From: Apium graveolens
Lineage: Eukaryota; Streptophyta; Magnoliopsida; Apiales; Apiaceae
Assembly: GCF_009905375.1 (NCBI RefSeq)
Contig: NC_133657.1
Location: 67,886,907 to 67,950,906 of the forward strand
Direction of reading: 5' to 3'
DNA length: 64,000 nt
Shown: positions 49,282 through 58,926 of the stretch, one piece after another
How positions within the stretch are numbered: the first letter of the stretch is position 1
Layout of the letters: the number at the start of each line of letters is the position of its first letter
The notes under the pieces: generated by a model
What the model was told of the DNA's origin: nothing
The model's input: only the letters and a program-made list of their open reading frames with translations
Databases searched by the model: none
Program-made: the position numbers and the translations under genes

Positions 49282-49299
49282 TGATTTTGATGTGTGCAG
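49282..49299 (+). promoter_or_regulatory. Possible 3' splice site between gag and pol of element C
   Basis: TTTTGATGTGTGCAG ends at 49299, followed by GGAAACAG, which starts the pol segment encoding GNRKNLWYLDSG. Gag stops in another frame at 49279. The same arrangement is at 36967 in element B. Confidence 0.4.
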
Positions 49300-52200
49300 G
49301 GAAACAGAAAGAATCTTTGGTACTTGGATAGTGGCTGTTCAAGACACATGACTGGTGATTCTACCCTGCTCACAGAGTTTAAGGAGAGAGCTGGCCCAAG
49401 TATCACTTTTGAAGATGACTGCAAAGGTTATACTGTTGGATATGGCTTGATTTCAAAGGACAATGTCATCATTGAAGAGGTTGCCTTAGTGGATGGTCTC
49501 AAACACAATCTGTTGAGTATCAGCCAGCTTTGTGACAAAGGCAACTCAGTAACCTTCAACAAAGAAGCCTGTGTTGTGACTAACAATCAAAACAACAAAG
49601 TGGTTCTCACTGGTGTGAGAAGAGGAAATGTGTATCTAGCTGACTTCAACTCAACTAAAGCAGAATCTGTAACTTGTCTTCTCAATAAAGCAAGTCAAGA
49701 TGAAAGTTGGCTATGGCACAAGAAGCTATCCCATTTAAACTTCAAGACCATGAATGAGCTGGTAAAGAAATAGCTAGTTAGAGGCATTCCTCTAGTGGAG
49801 TTTACAAAGGATGGACTGTGTGATGCCTGCCAAAAAGGGAAGCAGATCAAAGCATCATTCAGGAAGAAACTTGATTCAGCAATTGAAGAGCCTCTGCAAC
49901 TCCTTCACATGGATTTGTTTGGACCAGTCAATGTATTGTCAATTTCAAAGAAAAGATTTTTCCTAGTAATTGTAGATGATTTCTCAAAGTTCTCTTGGAC
50001 ATATTTCCTAAAGTCTAAAGATGAGGCTAGTGAAATCATCATCAATCACATAAGGCAAGTTAACAATCATCCTGATTTCAAAGTTAGAAGAATCAGGAGT
50101 GACAATGGAACTGAGTTCAAGAACTATGTCATGAGAGCATTTTGTGAGGAAAATGGGATCTTGCATGAGTTTCCAGCAGCAAGGACTCCACAACAGAATG
50201 GAGTAGTGGAAAGAAAGAATAGATCTCTTATTGAAGCTGCAAGGACAATGCTTGAAGAATCAAAATTACCAACATATTTCTGGGCTGAAGCTGTAAACAC
50301 TGCAGGCTACACTCAGAACATCTCTCTGATTAATCAAGCAAGATGCATGACACCTTATCAATTGTTCAAGAACAAGAAGCCAACTCTAAACTTTCTTCAT
50401 GTCTTTGGTTGTAAATGCTATATTCTGAGAAATCAAACTCATCAAAATGGGAAGTTTGATGCCAAAACAGATGAAGGAATTTTTGTTGGATATGCTATTG
50501 GTAAAGCATATAGAGTCTACAATCTAAGAACCAACATTGTTGTGGAATCTATACATTTTGTGTTTGATGATAAAAAGATTGAAAGACTGAAAGATGGAGA
50601 TTATCATGAGAGTCTCAAATTCGACAATGTTGAGATGGTTAGTGATGAAAGTGATGATGAGAGTGATCAAGAAATAGTGTCTAAGGATAAGGCAGACAAA
50701 TCTACCACCAATGAAGCACAAAACTCAACATCCGTCGAGTTGCAAAATGCTTCATCCGTCGGAAGGCAATCTGTGTTATCCGTCGGTAGACAACCTGCCT
50801 CATCCGTCGGTACTCAAGATTCACCATCCGTCGGGTTATCAAAAGAAGCAGGAAGTCAAGGCAGATCATCCATAGATAGTACCAATTTCTCAAATCATAG
50901 ATCCACAAACTCAAGGGGAGTTTCTAGCAATCATAACTCAATCACACATCAAGACAACATTGAGGTCTCTTCATCTAGAGCTAATCTACCTCAACCAAGG
51001 AAATGGACAAAAGATCACCCCTTTGAACTGATTATTGGTGATGTTTCTTCTAGAGTTCAAACCAGGAGAGCAACTCAAGAAGAATGTTTATACAGCAGCT
51101 TTCTGTTAAAGGAAGAACCAAAGAAGGTAGACGAAGCCTTGTTAGATCCTGATTGGATTGTAGCTATGCTGGAGGAGCTAAACCAATTTGAAAGGAATAA
51201 AGTATGGAAGCTGGTACCCAAGCCTAAAGGAAAGAATCCAATAGACACCAAATGGGTATTCAGAAACAAGATGGATGAAAATGGCATAGTAGTAAGGAAC
51301 AAAGCCAGATTGGTTGCTAAAGGCTATTGCCAGCAAGAAGGAATAGATTTTGATGAAACATTTGCTCCTGTTGCAAGACTTGAAGCCATCAGAATCTTCT
51401 TAGCCTATGCAGCCCATGCCAATTTCAAGGTCTATCAAATGGATGTCAAAAGTGCCTTTTTGAATGGAGATTTGGAGGAAGAAGTGTATGTTAGTCAACC
51501 TCCTGGCTTTGAAGATCCAAATTTTCCAGAGTATGTCTATTATCTACTGAAAGCACTTTATGGACTGAAGCAAGCACCTAGAGCCTGGTATGACACTTTA
51601 TCAAAGTTCCTTTTGGAAAATCAATTCACAAGAGGTACTGTAGATAAAAATTTATCTTTCAGAAATGTTAATGGCTCTAGCATACTTGTTCAAATCTATG
51701 TAGATGATATTATCTTTGGCTCTGCAGATGAGAAACTTTGTAAAAAGTTTGCCAAACTGATGCAAAGTAAGTATGAAATGAGTATGATGGGAGAACTAAC
51801 TTACTTTCTTGGTTTCCAAGTTAAGCAAGTTAGTGATGGAATATTCATTAGTCAAACTAAATATATTTTTGATCTTTTAAAGAAGTTTGATCTAATGGAT
51901 TGCACATCTGCAAAAACTCCCATGGCCACTGCAACTAAGCTTGAACTAAACACTACTGAAAAGTCTGTGGATATTTCAAGCTATAAAGGCATGGTTGGCT
52001 CACTTCTGTACTTAACAGCTAGTAGGCCAGATATAATGTTTGCTACATGTTTATGTGCTAGACTTCCGGCTGATCCTAGAGGGTCTCACTTAATAGCTAT
52101 TAAGAGAATTTTATGATATCTCAAGGGAACACCAAAACTTGGCATTTGGTATCCTAGAGATTCTGGTTTTGATCTAACTGGTTATTCAGATGCAGACTAT

Positions 52201-52640
52201 ACAGGTTGCAGAATTCACAGAAAAAGCACAACATGAACTTGTCAATTTCTAGGAAACAAGCTTGTGTCCTGGTTCAGTAAAAAGCAAAATTCAGTTTCTA
52301 CCTCTACAGCTGAAGCTGAATATATTGTTTCTGGCAGTTGCTGTGCACAGATTTTATGGATGAAAAATCAATTGCTAGACTATGGTTTGCAAGTTGAGAG
52401 GATTCCTATTTTCTGTGATAACACAAGTGCAATTGTCATCACTGAAAATCCAGTGCAACATTCAAGGACAAAGCACATAGATATCAAGTACCATTTCATA
52501 AGGGAACATGTAACGAATGGTACTGTAGAGTTACATTTTGTTCCAAATGAGAAGCAACTTGCAGATTTATTTACCAAGCCACTGGATGAATCCACCTTTT
52601 TAGGTTGGTAAGTGAGTTAGGTATGCTTAATTACTCTTGA
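49300..52640 (+). pseudogene. Element C pol: protease, integrase, RT, RNase H
   Basis: Protease LDSGCSRHMTG at 49324-49356. Integrase has the zinc-binding KKLSHLNF and CDACQKG, then [21 protein letters not shown] and [17 protein letters not shown]. The linker to RT carries five SVG-type repeats at 50730-50833. RT has [20 protein letters not shown] and YVDDIIFGS at about 51694-51720. RNase H has TGYSDADYTGCRIHRKST and STAEAEYIVSGSCCAQ, and the end shows HIDIKYHFIREHV. Breaks: a TAG at 49771, a TGA at 52114, a TGA at 52234 (probably from GGA) and a one-base frameshift near 52605. The central stretch from 49795 to 52116 (773 codons) is open. Confidence 0.92.
50730..50833 (+). repeat. 24-nt in-frame repeat carrying ATCCGTCG in the integrase-RT linker
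   Basis: ATCCGTCG begins at 50730, 50754, 50778, 50802 and 50826, exactly 24 nt apart (8 codons). Each copy encodes SV(E/G) within units such as SVGRQPAS. Bases between copies vary more than the octamer. Confidence 0.92.
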
Positions 52641-53161
52641 ATCTATCTGAGTTATTTTGCAAGTTGAAAAGTAGCCAAAAATTTAACTGATTTTTAGTCA
52701 TGGATGAAATATTGGCTAAGTCAAAATTTGCATCTCGACGGATGACCATTATCCATCAAGTTAAGTCATCCGTCGATATACAATGTGCAAATAAAAATCA
52801 ATTATTTTTCTGGAATCTTTTAAAACTCGACGGATAACAGTTTATCCTCATCCGTCGAAGTGTCTAAATCTTAACCGTTAATTCCCTGAACATTATCCAT
52901 CGAGTATACTTACAGTTTGTAAGCATTACACGACGGATAATGAGTGGAATTTTTACAGTTTATTTTTAAAACGGCTAATTTAGGCAATTTCTATTGGGTA
53001 ATTTACTTCTCTTTATTATTTTTATCCGTTGTTTTTTAGCAAAGTATAAAAGCTTATTTCCTTCTAATCATTTTCTTTTATCATTCTCAAATTCAACTGT
53101 GTTTATTTCATTCTCTCTCAAGCAAAAATCCTCTTTCTCTTCAAACTTTACTTCTCTAAAA
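52641..53161 (+). other. Motif-rich spacer after pol, with hairpins, and leader of ORF3
   Basis: No reading frame. Exact motif octamers at 52736 (CGACGGAT), 52768 (ATCCGTCG), 52828, 52850 and 52931 alternate in orientation. TCGACGGATGAC at 52735-52746 and GTCATCCGTCGA at 52765-52776 form a perfect 12-bp stem. TCGACGGAT at 52827-52835 and ATCCGTCGA at 52850-52858 form a 9-bp stem. The last 110 bases are a CT-rich leader behind a TATA box. Confidence 0.85.
53045..53052 (+). promoter_or_regulatory. TATA box upstream of ORF3 of element C
   Basis: TATAAAAG, 117 bases before the ORF3 ATG at 53162, followed by a CT-rich leader typical of plant genes. It suggests ORF3 has its own promoter. Confidence 0.5.
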
Positions 53162-54829
53162 ATGGCACCTGTATTAAAGATTATATCTCAGACTGGGTTC
53201 ATTTATGAGAAGAACAACTTCACTGCTTTGGTCAACAAGGGCATTCAGCAATCAGAAGACTATCACAAGATGATGGACTTCGTGAAGAACTGCAAGTTAA
53301 GTTTTGCCATGCTTGAATCACCCACAATCTTTTGTGAAGTTGTAGAGGAGATGTGGACCTCTGCAATTTACAACTCTACTGACAAAACCATCACCCTGAC
53401 CATCAAAGGTAATGAATTTTGTATCAATAGTGATGTGATAACAGCATGTTTCAAGATTCCTGATGATAATGTAACTTCACCACACACTGACACTGATTTG
53501 ATCAATATGCTTAATTCCATGCATTATGCACTTCCTACTAATAAGCTAAGTGATATTAGGAGATTAGGTCTTAGGAAGGAATGGAGTTTTATGTGTGATG
53601 TTGTAACTAAAGTTTTCTCTGGAAAAATCAGTAATTTTGATTCTGTGGACATTTCCATGCTTACATGCTATACATGCTAGTTATAGACAAATTTTACAAT
53701 TTCAGTGACCTTGTCATATATGAGTTAGGTTTTAAACTAGGTGAGTTAGCCAAAAGGGGAAAGAACATATATTATGCTAGATTTTTTATGCTATTGGCTA
53801 ACCATCTTTGTCAAGAAATTGCACTTGAGAACCCAAACAACAAATTAGCTTGTAGGGTTCAAGAGAGAAGAATCATTGCAGATTTGAACAGAGCCAACCA
53901 CCATAGGGATGTGCCAATGTTTTATTTCCCTGTAATGCTGACACCTCAGGTAAGTGAGATAAGTTCATCCATACCCTCAACTATTCCAATCTCCTCTATT
54001 TCTTTGACTTCAGGCATAGCTATGGCAACTGTGACAATGACCAAACAGTTGCCTACCAAAGCTTCCAAATCAACTGTAATTTCCAAATCCAAATCAAAGA
54101 AAACCTCCTCTGGTATCTCTCAAAAGGTACCAGTTGAAAAATCTACCAAAGCCAAAGAGGGGAGTGTGAAGGAGGGTCAGATAGGTGAGGGAAGGGGTGA
54201 ACATCAAAGAAACCCCAAGGATAAGGTTGGAATGTTGAGTGAATCCCAGCCTAGCCACACTGCAGTTTCCCAACAAACTGCAGTTCTTAAAAAGGATAAA
54301 AGCTCACTTCTAGCTGCATCCTCCCAAAAGGATGTGGCTATTGAACAAAGCTCTCATCCAAGAGCACAGGCCAAAAGGGTTAGGGACACAAGCTCACCCC
54401 AAACTTACACTAGAAATAAGAAATTCAAAACAACTGGGGATGCACAGGGCACACACACAGTGCAAACTGGTGCTAAAGACACACTCCCTGCACCTTCTCA
54501 AATTCAGATTGATGTGGCTCCAATAAATGTGGAGTCACAGCCAAAATCTCTTATAATAGAAGCCACTGAAACACCATACTCACCAACTAACTCACTGGAA
54601 GTGGATATGATAAACACTTCAATTCCTGATTCCCCTTCTTTAACTCTGTTGGGGAAACTAAAATCTAGTGCAAGTGAGCATCATCTTTTAGATGATTTGT
54701 TGGCTCACTTGCCAATTCTTTCAGATACTATTGTGACATCTTTGCCTCAAATAACTTCAATCAACACAGAGTCAACAATAGTTTCTCTTCCCACCTCATT
54801 CATTTCTACTCTCTCGATAGATATTGCTC

Positions 54830-54927
54830 ATCCGTCGAGTAGTGATTGTATCCCGACGGATAAGCTTAACAACAGTTATCCGTCGGATAGCGTTACCACT
54901 CACCCGATGGATATCACTTATCCGTCG
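54830..54927 (+). repeat. Alternating-orientation motif copies inside ORF3 of element C
   Basis: ATCCGTCG at 54830, CGACGGAT at 54854, ATCCGTCG at 54878, CGATGGAT (variant) at 54905 and ATCCGTCG at 54920. CCGACGGATAA at 54853-54863 and TTATCCGTCGG at 54876-54886 pair perfectly over 11 bp with a 12-base loop. The first three are 24 nt apart. Confidence 0.88.
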
Positions 54928-56038
54928 AGTGTCTCTGCACGACTTCAAACTTCAATTATTTCTAGTGCAGAAGATTTAGTGGTAATACAATCACTCTTAG
55001 GACTGAGAGAGGAGAGTGCTTTGAGTGAGAGGCTGGATTGCTCCCAGGCAAAAGGAGAGGAAAAGAGTGAATCTCAGCAATCCATTTATTCAGGATTGGC
55101 AAAAGTGAGTGAGAGGAGTCCCGCCTTAGTAGGTGAAGGTGAGGGTGTGAGGGTGGGGAGCCAGGGTGAGACCCTGATGCAACAAAAGAGAGAACATGAG
55201 AGAAAGGCAGGTACAGGAGAAATAAGGGTGGATCCAGCCATTGCTAGTGAGTCAATGATTGTGGATGATGCTGAAAAGGGAAGACAATTTCAGCAACATT
55301 ACAAAGCTAAAATTGATAACATTTCCTTGGATGCTGACACTTTTACTCATCTTGTGTCAGCCTATCAATTGCTGGCTACTCAGGGCAATGTGGAGGCAGA
55401 GCAGACTTTGAATTTGGTGCACACCACAGAATCTCTTCAAAGAGATAAAGCTGCTGTTAATGGGATGCCTTCTCAAGCTGGAGAGCCATCTGAAGAATTT
55501 GGAGTAAATTCTAATGATGATGACCCTGGTTCTTTGGATAGAAGCATGAACTTAGGGGGAGCTGAAGGCCCAAATTCTGCTTTAAGTTTACCTGAATGGG
55601 TATGGGCAAAGGAATCTACACCAGGACAATTTGAGGTGTCTTTGGTCAAACAAGTAATAGCTATTCAACAGGCCCTTCAGGAAACTTCAGATGCTGGTAC
55701 CAAGGCTGTTCTTCAAGCTCACCTAGACTCTCTACATCTAATGAAGATCCAACACTTAAGACAGAATCTCAGTGTGGATGAATTGAAAAGAGATATAGCT
55801 GACTTGAAGACCTATAACTCTGAGAAGCTGGATTCAGTAATGCCATATGGCACCATGCAAGATCTACTACTAAGATTAAGGAGAGTTTAGAATCTGAAAA
55901 GAAGCTAGCCAAGCTGGAAAACAGAGTTCAAGTTATTGAAGATTCAGTGGCTATTCTTCTTCAAAATCAACAGACTCAGACAAATCTTCTCATGCAACTG
56001 GCTAAAGCATAAGGCCTAACTCCTCAACTTGATGATAA

Positions 56039-56098
56039 CAAAAAGGGGGAGAGAGAATCAAGTAAGGGGGAGAAAGGACCAACAGAGGGGGAGAAACT
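56039..56098 (+). promoter_or_regulatory. Three internal polypurine tracts in ORF3 of element C
   Basis: AAAAAGGGGGAGAGAG, TAAGGGGGAGAAAGG and AGAGGGGGAGAAAC follow each other within 60 bases. A single tract lies at the matching place in element B (28946-28960, complement) and in the derivative at 2271-2283. They could act as extra plus-strand primers. Confidence 0.6.
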
Positions 56099-57898
56099 TC
56101 AAGTACAAATCAGCAAAGTAATTGTACCTTCAATTACTATCTCCAAGCCACCAGTTGTAGATGGTATAGATCTAATTAAAGCAGCAGCAGCAAATTTGAA
56201 AGTTGCTGAAAAAGGAAAGTTGAGTTTAATCAACTGGGAAAAGATTGATGAGGAAATTCAGAAAAAGTTTAAACTAGTTGAGGAGCCAGTTAAGTCAGCC
56301 ATCCATCACTCTCATGTCAAGCCAATCAGTGTGAATGAGATGAGCATGAACTATCTGGAGAAAGGACAATCTTCCTGCATCAAATCACAAAAGGCTGAAA
56401 TAATTCTCAAACCAAGGGCAAATTATCCAAAGTCATCTTTGAAGAATCCCTTGGACACTGTGTATGAGACACCCAAGCCTGATGAAAAGAAGCTTCTGTC
56501 AAGATCCATTGTCTTCTATAAAGATCCAGCTGATTCAGCTTCAAAAAGGAGAATTGCTAAGATATTCAGAAATGGAAAGGAAATTTGTGTGGTAGCTGGA
56601 CATCCACAGTTTGCTCAAGCAAAGAAAGAAGAAAAAGCCAGATTAAAGCAGGAAAAGAGGCAAGCTGCTCTAGATGCAAAGAAGTCTAAATAGAAGAAAG
56701 AACAAATTGCTATCTTGGCCAAGCTACAAGCTGTGAATTCTTCTCAACAAATTCCTTCTCAATCATCTGAAGCTGCTGAATCAAAGAAGCAGATTGAAGA
56801 ACAGAAGAAATCCCCAAGAAAGAAAGAATTGGCTAGAAGAACTAAAAGGAAACTGGATGTTGTTGACAAGGAATTGGAAGATCAATTTCCTAAGGAATCC
56901 ACACCAGCTAAAACTCAAGCATCAAAACCCTCTGTGGTATTTGAAGACATAAGGGTGGTGGACCCCTACAGGAACATACATGGAGAGCCTATTGTGCCAA
57001 AGGATGAGCCAATAGAGTGGGATAAATTACCAATTCCCGACTTCAACTTGCCAATCCCTACCAAGCCAAAAAGGACAAAATCAAGGGCAGTCAAGAAAGT
57101 AAAGCTGTCACCTCTCAAATCCAAGTTAGTAGTTAAAGCTCAAACCAAGGTCAACAGGGGAGACTACTTGTACTTGTGTGACATCAAAGAATTCTCAGAT
57201 CTAAACCTTTATCTGGAGGAACTGGATGAAGTAAGGGCAATTGATGCATACAGAAACCTACCTGAAAGGTTGGTGTTCAAGTACAAAGAAGGAAGGGAGA
57301 TTCAGTGGCCTCTTCACAGGATACTTCAAGAAAGTCAAGCTGTGTTGATCAAAGTCTATTCATCCTTCAAGAAAAATTTTGGGTTCAATGTAACTGCAAG
57401 AACACTAGTATTGAAGAAGATTGAAGAGCTGAGGAGTGTTAGAGCTAAAGATGCACTCCCAAAGACTCTAATCATCCCATACACAGGGAGAAGAGTGCAT
57501 CTAAGGCCCTACTGGCTGATGGAATTCATGGATGACAAGGGTGTGAGAAGATTTTTCAGACTAGAAGACCAATTGAGTATCTCTAGCAATGAGACTCTCT
57601 TGGAGATGCAAGAAATGCTAGATCTCTCAGAATCTGATGAACTAGAATTCCACAGGCAGCTCTAGAATCAAATTGAAGAAAACAACAGAAAGCTTGAAAG
57701 AAGGTCCAGACCTTCAAGAAACTAGAAAAACCTGCTCAGGCTAGAGGAGCATCTTGAACTGACTGTGAGCCAAACCTTGTACATTTTATTTAATTGAAAC
57801 ACTTTCAGTTTTATCTACTTATCTTTAAAGATATATGTTTAGGATGTTTTGTTATCATCAAGTATCTCTGAATTTATGGCTACAATTCCAGTAGACAT

Positions 57899-57912
57899 AA
57901 ATTGGGGGAGAT
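57899..57912 (+). promoter_or_regulatory. Polypurine tract of element C
   Basis: AAATTGGGGGAGAT, directly before the 3' LTR at 57913. Confidence 0.9.
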
Positions 57913-58921
57913 TGTTGTGAATATGTTGTGTACCTGATGATCACTTAAACAAAACATCTAAGTAGATTTTACTTAGTGAAATAATGTAGCACTCGACGGA
58001 TAAGAATTATAGTCCCGACGGATAACTCATTATAGTCCCGATGGATGATTAACTTATTATCCATCGAGTGAGTAGCTTATGTAATAATAAGTTTGTAGCA
58101 CAGTGATGTATGCACCTTTGTATAGAATCTGTAGTAGTATATAAGTCATGTTGACTTTAACTAGATATGCAGAATAGGTTGATTAATTGTACATAAGTAA
58201 TATCTTGTAATTCTGTATAAGTGAAATGAAGTCAAGTGCCAAAATAGCTACCGACGGATGATTAACAAAGCCTTCGACGGATGATCAAATGACTATCAAT
58301 GGATGTTTAACATAGCAGTCGACGGATGATCAATTAAGTCATCAACGGATGATCTGAAAGTCGACGGATGATCATATCAAGAATTCAAACATCAGTTGAA
58401 CAGTGAAAGCTGTCACACTGCCGTCGAGTTGTATACAAACACATTGTGGAAGCCCATTAATTGGGTAATAGAGGACGAAAAGCAGCAAAGATTAAGACTG
58501 TTAGATTTTATATTTGTTCAGTCTTTTTGACTTTGTAATCTTGGTATTATATATATAAATATAACTGAGATAACTGAGAAAAACTCAAAAACAGAGAAAT
58601 CTTTGTAAGCATAATCTTTAGCATTTCCTGTATTCTCAGCTGTTCTATTTTGTAAGCAGCTGTGAGCATTTCTGCACACAGAGTCCTCTCGATATATTAT
58701 ATATATCTCTGGTGGAATTGTTTAAATCCACCAGAAAGTTTTTAAAGACTCTTGTTTTTAACTACTTGTGTTTTGATTCATTTAAGTTTATATTCCATAT
58801 TGTGCTAATCAAAAAAAATATATCAATAATCGAGTTGAACATTTTTATTTCAAGAAAAAAGTTCAAGAATTCCATTCAACCCTCCTTCTGTAATTCTTGC
58901 TACATTGTTAAGGGACTAACA
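57913..58921 (+). repeat. 3' LTR of element C
   Basis: It has the same ends as 45794-46819, carries six exact CGACGGAT copies and is followed by AATAT. It lacks about 17 bases present in the 5' LTR near 46436-46460. Confidence 0.93.
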
Positions 58922-58926
58922 AATAT

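Larger units (their letters stand above)
53162..57726 (+). pseudogene. Element C ORF3: large extra protein downstream of pol
   Basis: ATG at 53162 gives MAPVLKIISQTGFIYEK. The N-terminal domain to about 53860 has LRKEWSFMCDVVTKVF, KISNFDS and YYARFFMLL, shared with element B. A long Ser/Thr/Lys/Gln-rich spacer (about 53950-55560) follows, carrying motif octamers at 54830-54927 that encode YPSD-like units. A helical, coiled-coil region (about 55640-56010) precedes three purine tracts (56039-56098). Next comes a Lys/Glu-rich helix (KKEEKARLKQEKRQAALDAK). A C-terminal domain at 57150-57640 includes KEGREIQWPLHRILQESQ and RRVHLRPYWLMEFMDDKG. Breaks: frameshifts near 53660 and 55870, a TAA near 56010 (probably from CAA), a TAG at 56691 and a TAG at 57663. 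No known family recognised. Confidence 0.78.
45794..58921 (+). mobile_element. Element C: Copia Sirevirus with gag, pol and ORF3
   Basis: LTRs at 45794-46819 (1026 bp) and 57913-58921 (1009 bp), starting TGTTGTGAATATG and ending GGACTAACA, with AATAT at 45789-45793 and 58922-58926. Order: PBS, gag, pol, motif-rich spacer, ORF3, polypurine tract. The RT segment [14 protein letters not shown] fits Sireviruses. About 18 substitutions and one indel of roughly 17 bases separate the LTRs by eye, so it may be the youngest insertion here, though gag, pol and ORF3 all have breaks. The octamer CGACGGAT/ATCCGTCG occurs 30 times exactly. Confidence 0.94.
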
